Of a stretch of 57,469 nucleotides of DNA, positions 16,649 to 25,194 are shown in pieces (the first letter of the stretch is position 1; the number at the start of each line of letters is the position of its first letter). The notes under the pieces were generated by a model that did no database searches, was not told the origin of the DNA, and worked only from the letters and a program-made list of their open reading frames with translations. The stretch covers positions 1-57,469 of the forward strand of contig JAGKWO010000032.1 of assembly GCA_021151835.1 (NCBI GenBank), read 5' to 3'. The translations under genes and the position numbers were made by a program. Source of the stretch: Gammaproteobacteria bacterium. Lineage in GTDB: Bacteria > Pseudomonadota > Gammaproteobacteria > Pseudomonadales > Cellvibrionaceae.

Positions 16649-17242
16649 TTAATCAGGGCTTAGCGCTTTGGTTACCAATGCAAGCATGGCGTGCGATAAC
16701 GGTAATTTCAACGCAGCTTCATGACCTTTGGCAGACATCTTATTCCAGGTTTTACGAATAATATCGATCAGTTTTGCTTCATCATGCTTGCTGGCAAAAT
16801 CTTCCAGGTAAAATTCAATAAATACCAGGCAGATAACATCTTCCAATGCTTGTACTTCTTCATCGCGCTTTAAGCTGCGTTTGAGTAATAAATCTTTAAC
16901 GCGCGTGATGATGCTTTCATCGTATCCCTGTGCCGCCATTATTTCGCCAGCGATCTCACCATGCATTTGTGCCAGGTCCAGGCGCCATTTTTTATAACCG
17001 CTGCGATCCATAGGGTATTCGTTGCGCGGGATTTTCCAGCGGCAAATGTGTTGGCTGCGTGTAGCAAGCTGCAGGGCTTCAGAAGGTGCATCACAAAATT
17101 TATGCAGCTGCGCGCTCATTCTTTGCGCATACAGCCATTCTTTTGCGACGGGTTGTCCATCAACCATTTCAGTATTGGGGTCTTGTAAATTGGCTTCGTC
17201 AAATGCTGTTAGCGTAGCATCCAGGCGGGTTAAAGCAGTCAT
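16649..17242 (-). CDS. DUF4202 protein
   Basis: A 197-aa soluble protein of the DUF4202 family, function unknown. Features seen: AFDEANLQDPNTE near the N-terminus, SQHICRWKIPRNEYPMDRSGYKKWR in the middle, and LEDVICLVFIEFYLEDFA in the second half. The conserved His/Asp/Glu pattern would suit a metal site, but no fold is certain. It starts 16 bp after fnr and precedes sirB on the same strand. Co-transcription with an oxygen-sensing regulator hints at an anaerobic or nitrogen-related role (inference). Confidence 0.82.
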   Translation of the reverse strand: MTALTRLDATLTAFDEANLQDPNTEMVDGQPVAKEWLYAQRMSAQLHKFCDAPSEALQLATRSQHICRWKIPRNEYPMDRSGYKKWRLDLAQMHGEIAGEIMAAQGYDESIITRVKDLLLKRSLKRDEEVQALEDVICLVFIEFYLEDFASKHDEAKLIDIIRKTWNKMSAKGHEAALKLPLSHAMLALVTKALSPD

Positions 17243-17258
17243 AATGTAATCTCGTTAA

Positions 17259-18017
17259 TTAACAAGCGGCATCGCCGTTGGCAATGCGGCGTAGCTGATC
17301 CATATTTTTAATCAGCACTTCTTTTTTATCGACATGAATCACATCCTGTTTTTGCAGGCGAGTAAAAATCCGGCTGACGGTTTCAATGGTCAGGCCCAGA
17401 TAATTGCCGATATCCGTGCGCGACATCGGCAGGCGAAATGCGGTTGCGGATAATTGACGGCGGCTATTGCGGCTGGAGATGCTGAGCAGCAGGGCGGCGA
17501 TGCGCTCTTCTGCGCTGCTTTTGCTCAGTAACGTAATAATTTGTTGGTCCTGGGTAATTTCGCGGCTCATTAACTGGAAAAAATGCCGCTGCAAATTGGG
17601 AATCTGCAGGCTTAATTCTTCCATGCGATGAAATGGAATTTCACATACCGATGCCGTTTCCAACGCGATTACCGAATTGGTATAGCGGTTATCGGCAATA
17701 CCATCCATTCCAACCACTTCACCGGGCAAATAAAAACCGGTGACTTGCTCTTCGCCGTTATCACTTAATGTCATCGCTTTAACTGCGCCGGAGCGAATAG
17801 CAAATACAGAATCAAAAGGATCATTCGCCCGATACAAATAATCCCCTTTTTGCAGAGGCTTGCCACGTTGAACAATGTTATTGAGCTTATCGATATCATC
17901 GATATGAAGGCTGATTGGCAAACAGATGGTATTTAAACGGCAATTACCACAACTTACGCGTTTGTCGTGTGGACAACTGGAGTCGGGGGTTTTAACAAGG
18001 GTTTGCTTAACAGTCAT
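17259..18017 (-). CDS. fnr: FNR/ANR oxygen-sensing transcription regulator
   Basis: A 252-aa Crp/Fnr regulator with a [4Fe-4S] sensor. The N-terminal cysteines are Cys23, Cys26 and Cys32 (C-x2-C-x5-C, within CGNCRLNTICLP), with a further Cys at residue 15. The fourth ligand is likely the Cys in ETASVCEIPFHR. The cyclic-nucleotide-like beta roll is about residues 50-140 and the winged helix about 175-240 (LPMSRTDIGNYLGLTIETVSRIFTRLQ; E..SR is the FNR-box recognition pattern). It heads the operon with DUF4202 and sirB. No clean FNR box was seen upstream. Confidence 0.96.
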   Translation of the reverse strand: MTVKQTLVKTPDSSCPHDKRVSCGNCRLNTICLPISLHIDDIDKLNNIVQRGKPLQKGDYLYRANDPFDSVFAIRSGAVKAMTLSDNGEEQVTGFYLPGEVVGMDGIADNRYTNSVIALETASVCEIPFHRMEELSLQIPNLQRHFFQLMSREITQDQQIITLLSKSSAEERIAALLLSISSRNSRRQLSATAFRLPMSRTDIGNYLGLTIETVSRIFTRLQKQDVIHVDKKEVLIKNMDQLRRIANGDAAC

Positions 18018-18252
18018 GGAGCAGCAACCTCAATGCAGTATTGGCAAGCAGAAGACGGGGATTTGCAGTGCGATTGTTACAGCTTTGCTGGAGTGGGTAA
18101 AGCTGAAGTTCCATTTCCTCTTATTGACAATGTGTGTCGCATAAATCAAGTGAAAATATTATAGTTGCTCCTCGAATCGTAACAGGGCGGGTAAGCTTGA
18201 ATGCAAACCGGGACTGTATAAAACATGAACGTTTATAAAAGGGAAAAGTGAA

Positions 18253-18991
18253 ATGCCGATAGTAGTTTTATCTTTGCTGGTCCAGGTTGCTCTGGTCATT
18301 CACATATTAAAAAACCGGACGCCCCCGCACCTGGATTTGGCTGGTAATGATTTTACCGGTCGCCGGTGCAGCAGCTTATTTAGTGCTTGAGTTATTACCG
18401 GATTTTGCTGGCACCCGCTCAGGGCGCAAAACTATAAGGACGGTGCAGGACCTGGTTAATCCTGATCGCGATTTAAAAAGTGCCGCACAGGATTATCAAA
18501 CGGCTAAAACAATCGATAATGCACAACGTCTCGCGCAAGAGTTATTGCTCAAGGGGCAATATGCAGAAGCGGCTATTTTATATAGGGATTGCCTTAAAGG
18601 CCTTCACGAATTTGACCCGCTTTTTATGTATGGCCTGGCACAAGCAGAATTTGGATTAGGTAACTTTACGCTGGTTAAAGAGTTGCTGGATCAGCTAATT
18701 GCGAAAAATCCGGATTACAAAAATCCCGATGCTCATTTGCTTTATGCCCGTGTTTTAGCGTCCCTCGGCGATAGCCGGGGCGCTCTGCATGAGTTTGAAG
18801 TATTGGACTCTTATTATCCTGGTGCCGAGGCTAGTTATCATTTTGCGAAATTGCTGCAAAAACTGGGGCAAACAGAGCGTGCCCTTGCGGTATTTGAATC
18901 CATTCTTGCAAAAGCAAAAACCGGAGGTAGCCATTACAACGATCTCCACGGGAAGTGGGTTAAGTTGACCGCATTGGAGTTGCGTCGATAA
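18253..18991 (+). pseudogene. TPR protein with PLDc_N-like membrane start, interrupted by a 1-nt frameshift
   Basis: Two frames together give one sensible protein. ATG 18253 (AAAAGTGAA upstream) codes MPIVVLSLLVQVALVIHILK. Then at the A6 run near 18309-18314 the frame must change to continue as KTGRPRTWIWLVMILPVAGA, running to the stop at 18991. Dropping one A restores about 245 aa: a short N-terminal membrane segment like the PLDc_N region, then TPR helices (AQRLAQELLLKGQYAEAAILYRDCLKG, LFMYGLAQAEFGLGNFTLVKELLDQL, HLLYARVLASLGDSRGALHEFEVL, ASYHFAKLLQKLGQTERALAVFESIL). It could be a sequencing error in a homopolymer, a recent mutation, or slippage-dependent expression. The internal ATG 18347 could still give a 214-aa product. 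Confidence 0.8.
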
Positions 18992-19395
18992 AAAAATGGG
19001 CTGGAATTCCAGCCCGAGGGAGATTAACCGGGGGTTCCGGTTAAGTGAAAGTTGGTTTCCCCAAATGGAAATTGGAGCAGCAGGGATGAAGTGGATCTTA
19101 GCGGTTTAACGGCTGGTGATGGGAGTGACAAATTGCCGCAGCGCTTGGCGGTCTTATATCCAAAAATGATTTTTAACGCGATAAATAAAACCTTTACATC
19201 ACGATTTGGCCGGAATATAGTGCTTTTCGCTGGCCCATCCGCAGCATTATTTATGGTAAGTCAAATATCCGTTGTTCTAGCAGTGCATCTATTAGTAACC
19301 TCGAATAGTTCTTCATAAGTAACATCTGAATTCGCCAGCCGGTCTCCATCTTGGGGTATTCAACTTATAATTTTCTAAAGAGCATCGAGGTTTAT
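18992..19395. other. Intergenic region before cspA
   Basis: This 404-bp region has no gene I trust; an 88-codon open frame at 19052-19318 lacks a ribosome-binding site and family resemblance. It includes an 18-bp perfect palindrome (18998-19015) and probably the long 5' leader typical of cold-shock genes. I could not place the cspA promoter. Confidence 0.5.
18998..19015 (-). terminator. Palindromic hairpin, terminator-like on the minus strand
   Basis: GGGCTGGAATTCCAGCCC is a perfect 18-bp palindrome. On the minus strand it is followed by a T6 run (the A-run at 18991-18996), which makes a terminator for leftward transcription. On the plus strand no T-run follows. It lies 7 nt after the TPR gene stop, yet no leftward gene is visible to its right. 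Confidence 0.5.
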
Positions 19396-19602
19396 ATGGC
19401 TAGAAGTACTGGCACCGTTAAGTGGTTCAACGAGTCTAAAGGTTTCGGTTTTATTGCAAGCGAAGCAGGTCAAGACGTATTTGTTCACTACAGCGCTATC
19501 ACTGGTTCAGGTTTTAAAACCCTGGCTGAAGGCCAAAAAGTAGAATTCGACGTTAAGCCAGGCCAAAAAGGCCCACAAGCCGAGAACGTAATCGGTCTCT
19601 AA
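19396..19602 (+). CDS. Cold-shock protein (CspA family)
   Basis: A 68-aa single cold-shock domain that acts as an RNA chaperone. RNP1 (KGFGFIASE) and RNP2 (VFVHYSAI) are intact, and the start is TGTVKWFNESKGFGF. ATG 19396 has CGAGG upstream; the frame open from 19351 reflects only the leader. It is a single-gene unit with a strong terminator 32 bp after the stop. Which csp paralogue this is cannot be told from the sequence. Confidence 0.96.
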   Translation: MARSTGTVKWFNESKGFGFIASEAGQDVFVHYSAITGSGFKTLAEGQKVEFDVKPGQKGPQAENVIGL

Positions 19603-19633
19603 TACGCTTGTTCATCCACTTCGGATGTAACCC

Positions 19634-19667
19634 AAAAAGCCGCCTGAGTGTAATCAGGCGGCTTTTT
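19634..19667 (+). terminator. Intrinsic terminator after the cold-shock gene
   Basis: A long stem (AAAAAGCCGCCTGA with TCAGGCGGCTTTTT, 14 bp including the A/T part) around a 6-nt loop, with further T residues after it. Confidence 0.95.
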
Positions 19668-19740
19668 TATTGGCCGGATGTTGGCGAAGAGCAAAAAACG
19701 ATCAGCGCCGGGCGTCGATTTTGTTAAGAAGGTCGATTTA

Positions 19741-19770
19741 ATGTCATAAAAACATCATAATGCGCGCCCG
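19741..19770 (+). promoter_or_regulatory. Promoter region of pit with a PHO-box-like repeat
   Basis: CATAAT at 19756-19761 followed by GCGCGCC looks like a -10 with a GC-rich discriminator. Just upstream and overlapping, ATGTCAT (19741-19747), a 4-nt spacer and ACATCAT (19752-19758) resemble two PhoB half-sites (CTGTCAT). The first matches 6 of 7 and the second 4 of 7. The position overlapping the -10 is not classical, so PhoB control is only possible. Confidence 0.35.
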
Positions 19771-19867
19771 TTGTGACCTGAGTTTCAGGCGCACTTGGGC
19801 AATATGTGATTTAGCCACAGGGAGGGGGTGGTTACTTGAACGATCTTCTCAGTCAAGCGGATAACCT

Positions 19868-21337
19868 ATGTTAGAAATGTTCACCGGACTCGGCTTTTTC
19901 ATGGGAGCTAGTCTTTTTCTGGCACTTGCTTTTGTTCTCGCCTACGAATTTATCAATGGCTTCCACGACACGGCCAATGCTGTTGCAACCGTGATCTATA
20001 CCAAGGCTATGAATCCGCACCTTGCGGTTATCGCCTCCGGTATTTTTAATTTCCTTGGGGTGATGCTGGGTGGTTTAGGGGTTGCCTACGCCATTGTCCA
20101 CCTGCTACCTGTCGATATGCTGCTTAATATCACCTCGGTCCACGGTATGGTGCTGGTGTTTTCCCTGCTCACTGCTGCGATCATATGGAACCTCGGGACC
20201 TGGTACTTTGGTATTCCCGCATCCAGTTCCCACACACTGATTGGTTCATTGTTGGGCGTTTGCCTGGCGAATGCATTGCTTTCTGACATTCCTATTAGCG
20301 AAGGTGTAAATGTCAAAAAAGCCATCGATATTATGCTGTCCCTGCTTATTTCCCCGTTGGTTGGTTTTGGTGTGGCTGCGTTGGTTTTGCTGTTACTCAA
20401 AAAAATATTTACCGGCCCAAAGATCCATAAAACCCCGCAAGAGCGTGAGCAAATCGACGGGAAAAAACACCCTCCCTTCTGGACCCGTGTAACCCTTGTT
20501 GCTTCAGCGATGGGTGTGAGCTTTGTACATGGTTCCAACGACGGCCAGAAAGGTATTGGCCTGATCATGCTGGTGCTTATCGGTTTGGCGCCGGCGCAAT
20601 TTGTACTTAACCTGGATAGCGGTAAGTACGAAGTAGAGCGCACGCGCGATGCGGCTGCGCACCTGCAAACTTTTTATCGTGAGCACGAGGCAAAAGTCAG
20701 CTCCCTGATTAATGTAAATGTGCCCGCTGATGCCGTCTTGCCTGACGATTTTAAATGCGATGCCAAAAACTCCATGCTCGAAATCAATACCCTGATTAGC
20801 AATATGGAAGGCATGACTCACTACCGTGATCTGGAATTGAATGAGCGCCGTAATATTCGCCGTTTATTGTTATGTATTGATGATGCGGCGAAAAAAGTAT
20901 CCAAGCTGGATGGTTTTTCCGGTAAAGATAAATCCGATCTCGATAGCCTCCGCAAGGACCTGACTGCAACGACTGAATATGCACCTTTCTGGGTAATCGT
21001 AGCGGTAGCGTTAGCGCTGGGTTTGGGGACGATGATGGGCTGGAAACGTATTGTTTACACCGTGGGTGAAAAAATCGGTAAGAGCAGCATGACTTATTCA
21101 CAGGGGATGTCTGCGCAGATTACCGCTGCCACGGCTATTGGGGTGGCCAGTGTGACCGGTATGCCGGTATCAACGACGCATGTGTTGTCATCCGCTGTTG
21201 CCGGTACCATGGTTGCTAATAAATCCGGTTTACAATTCAGTACGGTAAAAACCATTTTGCTTGCCTGGGTGTTGACCTTGCCTGCAACAATCGGTTTGTC
21301 TGGTGGTTTGTTTTATATCGGGACGTTGTTTATTTAA
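19868..21337 (+). CDS. pit: PiT-family inorganic phosphate transporter
   Basis: A 489-aa low-affinity phosphate permease of the inner membrane. Both halves of the duplicated PiT signature are present: GFHDTANAVATVIYTKAMNP near residue 30 and SFVHGSNDGQKGIG near residue 220. About ten TM helices are split by a large soluble loop (about residues 240-370, charged and helical). No PhoU-like DUF47 partner gene lies next to it, unlike many PiT loci. The start codon is taken at 19868. A PHO-box-like repeat and a -10 lie about 110 bp upstream. Confidence 0.95.
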   Translation: MLEMFTGLGFFMGASLFLALAFVLAYEFINGFHDTANAVATVIYTKAMNPHLAVIASGIFNFLGVMLGGLGVAYAIVHLLPVDMLLNITSVHGMVLVFSLLTAAIIWNLGTWYFGIPASSSHTLIGSLLGVCLANALLSDIPISEGVNVKKAIDIMLSLLISPLVGFGVAALVLLLLKKIFTGPKIHKTPQEREQIDGKKHPPFWTRVTLVASAMGVSFVHGSNDGQKGIGLIMLVLIGLAPAQFVLNLDSGKYEVERTRDAAAHLQTFYREHEAKVSSLINVNVPADAVLPDDFKCDAKNSMLEINTLISNMEGMTHYRDLELNERRNIRRLLLCIDDAAKKVSKLDGFSGKDKSDLDSLRKDLTATTEYAPFWVIVAVALALGLGTMMGWKRIVYTVGEKIGKSSMTYSQGMSAQITAATAIGVASVTGMPVSTTHVLSSAVAGTMVANKSGLQFSTVKTILLAWVLTLPATIGLSGGLFYIGTLFI

Positions 21338-21382
21338 TAGCTGCTGTGCCAGCCCGATAGCTATAAAACCCCGCTGTTATTT

Positions 21383-21418
21383 AACGGCGCTATGTGAAAA
21401 TCACATAGCGCCGTTTTT
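21383..21418 (+). terminator. Intrinsic terminator after pit
   Basis: A 15-bp perfect stem (21383-21397 with 21401-21415) with an AAA loop and a T5 tail. Confidence 0.95.
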
Positions 21419-21508
21419 ATTGGTCCCGGCTTTTTAAAATTGCCGCCGGGGGGTATTGTCCCACGCGACAAATAGCAATAGCCTTGCTGTTTATTTCACC
21501 GCATATTG

Positions 21509-23269
21509 ATGGATGGAAAGCCTGTGGCAACTGCGAAAAAAAACTGGATTTTGATTTTGTTTTCCCTGCCATTTACTGCTGTTGGCATTGGTGTGTTCTT
21601 CTTCAGTGTTGTACCAACCATTTACGATTGCTACCGCATGCAAGATTGGCAACTGGTGAATGCGACACTCTTGGCGGCCGAACTTCATGTCAGCCGCGGC
21701 GATGATTCCACGACTTACAACGCGACTGCCAGTTATCGCTATGTGTATGCCGGACAAGAATATCAATCACAACGCGTGGCGATTGCTACCAGTAGCGATA
21801 ACATTGGCAGTTTTCAACAAGACCTTGGCCACCGATTGGAACGCGCTTATCAACAACAGGAAACCATACAGGTTTGGGTAAACCCGCAGCAGCCAGCAGA
21901 AGCGATTATTGATCGCAGCCTGCGCTTGCCTTTTATCGGTTTCAAAATGATTTTTGTGCTTCTGTTTGGCGGGGTTGGTGTTGGGATTCTATATTTTTGT
22001 TTGCGTAAAGATGATGGTTTTGTTGCGCTAAACAATTCCGGTAAACCCTGGTTGGCGCGGCGCGAATGGGCAAATAACCGTATTACCTCCAACCAACAAT
22101 TGCATGTGTGGGTCGCCTGGGGAATTGCTATCATCTGGAACCTTATTTCCTTACCTGCAGCATTGATGATCCCGGGCGCAGTAAATAATGGAAATTATCC
22201 GGTGTTAATGGCGAGTATTTTTCCGCTTGCCGGTATCGGGTTATTGTATTGGGCAATTAAAGTAACACGCGATTGGCGTCGTTATGGCGAAGTGTTTTTG
22301 CGTTTGGATCCATTCCCCGGTTCATTGGGCGGCGATGTAGGTGGAAGCCTCGTAATACCTTTGCGTACTGCTGAAAATTTGCATTTTTATGTACAGTTGA
22401 GTTGCATTAATTCCTACGTGTCAGGGACGGGGAAGAACCGCGAAACTCGCGAGCGAATGATCTGGCAAGACGAAGGTATTGCCGAAGTTATTGCAGTTGC
22501 CAATCACACCACGCTGAAATTTTTATTTCATGTTCCGCACCATTTGCCCGCGTCAGAGGCGCATTCCGATAACTATAATCACTGGCGTGTCAGTGTTGAA
22601 AGTAAAAACCCGTCCGTTCCTTTTTCGCGTCAGTATTCCATCCCTGTGTATGCAACGGCGGAGAAGAGCCAATTACAAACCACGGAATCGGGTGAGCATC
22701 CGGTGATGCAACAGCTTGAGGAAGATTCACTTGAATCTGTATGTAACCTGGAGCAAATTCCCGGTGGGGTAGAGTTGTATTTTCGTCCATTGCGCAATAG
22801 TTCAACCAAATTAACTTTGATAATCTTCGGGATAATATTTGGTGGTAGCGGTCTTTTTATATTGAATCTCGGTGATGCCCCGGTATTTTTCTCTGCTATG
22901 TTCCTCGTGGGCGGCAGTTTCTGTGCTGGCCTCGGAATCTATGGGTTGGGAAATAGTTTACGGGTAAGGCTGGATCAACAAGAATTACGCTATCAGCGGC
23001 GATTGTTTGGTTTTATTGTTAAGCATCTACAAATTCCTCGCCAGGATGTTCTTCATGTGCAATTGGCAGAAAGCTATTCATCGCAAACGGGTAATAAACA
23101 TGAAAAAGTATTTGCGATTAACGCGGTGCTAAAATCCGGCAAAAAGATCCATGTTGCAGAGAGTTTGCGCGGAGAGGGAGTTGCTGAACTTATGCTGGAA
23201 ACCCTGCATTTGTTATGTGGGGTAAAGGTAAATCCAGAAACCATTACCAACGTTAACAGGCGTCGTTGA
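21509..23269 (+). CDS. Large DUF3592 membrane protein
   Basis: A 586-aa protein of unknown function. The N-terminal TM (ILILFSLPFTAVGIGVFFFSVV) is followed by a DUF3592-type extracytoplasmic domain (YNATASYRYVYAGQEYQSQRV, IQVWVNPQQPAEAII). Then come a TM pair near residues 150-240 and a soluble region of about 200 residues. Another TM pair (LTLIIFGIIFGGSGLFIL, FFSAMFLVGGSFCAGLGIYGLG) precedes a PH-like C-terminal domain (RVRLDQQELRYQRRLFG). ATG 21509 is preferred over TTG 21506. A smaller DUF3592 gene follows at 23408, so the two may be functionally related. Confidence 0.8.
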   Translation: MDGKPVATAKKNWILILFSLPFTAVGIGVFFFSVVPTIYDCYRMQDWQLVNATLLAAELHVSRGDDSTTYNATASYRYVYAGQEYQSQRVAIATSSDNIGSFQQDLGHRLERAYQQQETIQVWVNPQQPAEAIIDRSLRLPFIGFKMIFVLLFGGVGVGILYFCLRKDDGFVALNNSGKPWLARREWANNRITSNQQLHVWVAWGIAIIWNLISLPAALMIPGAVNNGNYPVLMASIFPLAGIGLLYWAIKVTRDWRRYGEVFLRLDPFPGSLGGDVGGSLVIPLRTAENLHFYVQLSCINSYVSGTGKNRETRERMIWQDEGIAEVIAVANHTTLKFLFHVPHHLPASEAHSDNYNHWRVSVESKNPSVPFSRQYSIPVYATAEKSQLQTTESGEHPVMQQLEEDSLESVCNLEQIPGGVELYFRPLRNSSTKLTLIIFGIIFGGSGLFILNLGDAPVFFSAMFLVGGSFCAGLGIYGLGNSLRVRLDQQELRYQRRLFGFIVKHLQIPRQDVLHVQLAESYSSQTGNKHEKVFAINAVLKSGKKIHVAESLRGEGVAELMLETLHLLCGVKVNPETITNVNRRR

Positions 23270-23317
23270 TTAGTAGCCTTGTTTATATCCTGATAATACC
23301 TTCGGCAAAGGAAATTT

Positions 23318-23365
23318 ATGCTGTATAAAAAATACGTAGCGCCAATATTATTATTGCATTGCTAG
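23318..23365 (+). other. Micro-ORF between the two DUF3592 genes
   Basis: A 15-codon frame (MLYKKYVAPILLLHC) has a good ribosome-binding site (AAAGGA, 6 nt upstream) and codes a hydrophobic peptide. Shifting frame near its end would continue as a hydrophobic stretch ending at 23379. It may be a leader peptide, a decayed small membrane protein, or chance. Confidence 0.25.
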
Positions 23366-23407
23366 TGATCGGCTTGTAACTCATTTTTAGACAGGGTTAG
23401 CGAATTA

Positions 23408-23845
23408 ATGAATCCGGAAATCGAGAAAAAATACCAACGCCTGCGTTCTTTCTTCTTTGGCTTGTGCATACTCGCCGCTGGGCTTTTCTTTCTTATTACC
23501 AGCAAAAATATTGTCAAAACACAGGCCGCCGAAAACTGGCGCGTGTATTCCGGGGTATTAGAGTCGGATAATGCATCAAGGAGCACAGCGCTCTTTCGTA
23601 CCAGTTGGTTGAAATACAGTTATGAAATTGATGGCAAAAAATACCAGGGCACACGTATCGGTTATGGAATCAGTAATACTGGCGATGTTAGCGGAAGTGG
23701 TAAAACGCTAAGGGTATATGTGAACCCGGACGATTATACGGATTCGGTGTTGGTAACCGGGATAAAGAAAACCCACATTATTGGTTTATTGTTTTCAGCC
23801 GGTTTTATGTGGTTAGGGTTTTATTTATGGAGAAGAACCAAATAG
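23408..23845 (+). CDS. Small DUF3592 membrane protein
   Basis: A 145-aa protein. TM1 is about residues 15-33 (FFGLCILAAGLFFLITSK) and TM2 at the C-terminus (IIGLLFSAGFMWLGFYLW). Between them is a DUF3592 domain: W-R-V-Y-SG-V-L-E-S, SWLKYSYEIDGKKYQGTRIGYG and LRVYVNPDDYTDSVL. The layout matches the N-terminal third of the large protein at 21509, so the two look like paralogues. The function of the family is unknown. A terminator follows. Confidence 0.83.
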   Translation: MNPEIEKKYQRLRSFFFGLCILAAGLFFLITSKNIVKTQAAENWRVYSGVLESDNASRSTALFRTSWLKYSYEIDGKKYQGTRIGYGISNTGDVSGSGKTLRVYVNPDDYTDSVLVTGIKKTHIIGLLFSAGFMWLGFYLWRRTK

Positions 23846-23871
23846 TAGGCATTGAGTTTATTGTTTGATAA

Positions 23872-23900
23872 AAAGCTGCCAACAAACTGTTGGCAGCTTT
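23872..23900. terminator. Intrinsic terminator
   Basis: AAAGCTGCCAACA (23872-23884) pairs with TGTTGGCAGCTTT (23888-23900) around a 3-nt loop. It lies between the small DUF3592 gene and the convergent DUF4124 gene ending at 23926, and can serve both. Confidence 0.9.
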
Positions 23901-23925
23901 AATTTATATGTTAAAGAATAAGTAA

Positions 23926-25194
23926 TTATTGCCCCTGGCAACCACCGACCCAATAGTTTTTATCCAATGACGTCCGGCAATCCCATGCCAGGGATTGGCC
24001 TCCCATGGTTTCGCGCGGTATGAGCTGCATAATTTCATTTTCCCCAAAAGTAGAGTGCGCCAGGCGCACATGCAGCACACCACCCAGGCGCAGTTCTACA
24101 TCATCAATAACATCCTTTTCACGCAGCTCAGCTGGATTCAGATCAAGGTCGGCAAAACGCGCGGGCCATTGGTCATTTTCTGCATAATATTGCGCAATCA
24201 TAATTCGCAACGGATTCACCAGGCTCAAGGCTTTTGCTGCATTCGCTTTTTTTACTGCACTAAATTGCAGCTTGTTTGCTACCTGGCTTAATAATCCGCC
24301 ACTCTCCGCGCTTGGTGCTGACCTTACCGGTGGTTGCTTATCCACTTTTATGGTTCTTACTTTCGGTTTTGGTGCGACCAATTCCAGCAATTCAGGTTTG
24401 GCAATAAAATTGGCAATCGCTTGTTCGTAGGCTTTAAATGCTTGCAGGCGAATGCTTTGCGGTTGGCCATCTATATTGTTCACAGAACCTTCTGACGTTG
24501 TGTTTAATAACACCACATCATCAGTAGAACGGCTAATGGTCCACCGCAATTGTATCCACACATTGGATTTTTCAAACTCACGGGATTTGAAATTATCCAT
24601 TGAACCCGAGATTCCGGGTTTTGTTAGCCTTGGTGCACAAGCATTAATACGCATATCGGCGATTTCGAGATGCAGGGCTAATGGCGGATTACCATCTTCA
24701 TCCGCCGCCTGCTTTTTTTGATGGCTACCAAGGTTGCGATAATTGTATTTTCTCAGGGTTTCCCCCAGTGAGCGATATAACTCGTAAGGTTCCGGCAACG
24801 ATTCTTTGTAGCGTTTGAGATACTCGTTGTAACCCAGGCTGGTAGGGGACACACAATCACCACCAAAATAAAAAAAGGCAAAATTGGATTTTGCTGAAAG
24901 GGCAGTTGCCTGTTCAAATGAAGGTTCATTCGTTAATAGATACAGCGGTGGTTGGGCGCTTTCATAACTCCGGGGAGTCAGTTTGGTAACCGGCTTTGCC
25001 GGGGGCATTGTCCCTAGGTTTAAATCCTGGGCTTGCGCTGATTCAGCAATCTTTTTGTCTGAGTAATGGACTTTTCCTTGCGCGTCTGTCCATTTATAGA
25101 CTTCACCATTACTATGGCCAGCCAGGGCCAACAGAGAAAACGATATCAATAATCGCGTTAGTTGAATTCGTGACGGGATAAATGCGTTGACCAT
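23926..25194 (-). CDS. Exported DUF4124 protein with pilin-like C-terminal domain
   Basis: A 422-aa protein from ATG 25194 (AAGGA upstream), with a Sec signal (LLISFSLLALAGHSNG). A DUF4124 motif follows directly (VYKWTDAQGKVHYSDKK). The middle part (about residues 80-280) is unassigned, with Cys residues and a Trp-rich strand region. The last about 115 residues look like the soluble part of a type IV pilin (NPLRIMIAQYYAENDQWP, later LIPRETMGGQSLAWDC and a final Cys pair region YWVGGC). The N-terminal pilin helix and prepilin cleavage site are absent, so it is not itself a pilin. The role is unknown; it is divergent from the next gene. Confidence 0.75.
   Translation of the reverse strand: MVNAFIPSRIQLTRLLISFSLLALAGHSNGEVYKWTDAQGKVHYSDKKIAESAQAQDLNLGTMPPAKPVTKLTPRSYESAQPPLYLLTNEPSFEQATALSAKSNFAFFYFGGDCVSPTSLGYNEYLKRYKESLPEPYELYRSLGETLRKYNYRNLGSHQKKQAADEDGNPPLALHLEIADMRINACAPRLTKPGISGSMDNFKSREFEKSNVWIQLRWTISRSTDDVVLLNTTSEGSVNNIDGQPQSIRLQAFKAYEQAIANFIAKPELLELVAPKPKVRTIKVDKQPPVRSAPSAESGGLLSQVANKLQFSAVKKANAAKALSLVNPLRIMIAQYYAENDQWPARFADLDLNPAELREKDVIDDVELRLGGVLHVRLAHSTFGENEIMQLIPRETMGGQSLAWDCRTSLDKNYWVGGCQGQ

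Noticed and set aside
19052..19318. 88-codon open frame upstream of the cold-shock gene
   Set aside because: No ribosome-binding site, no family resemblance, and the expected cold-shock leader lies in this region.
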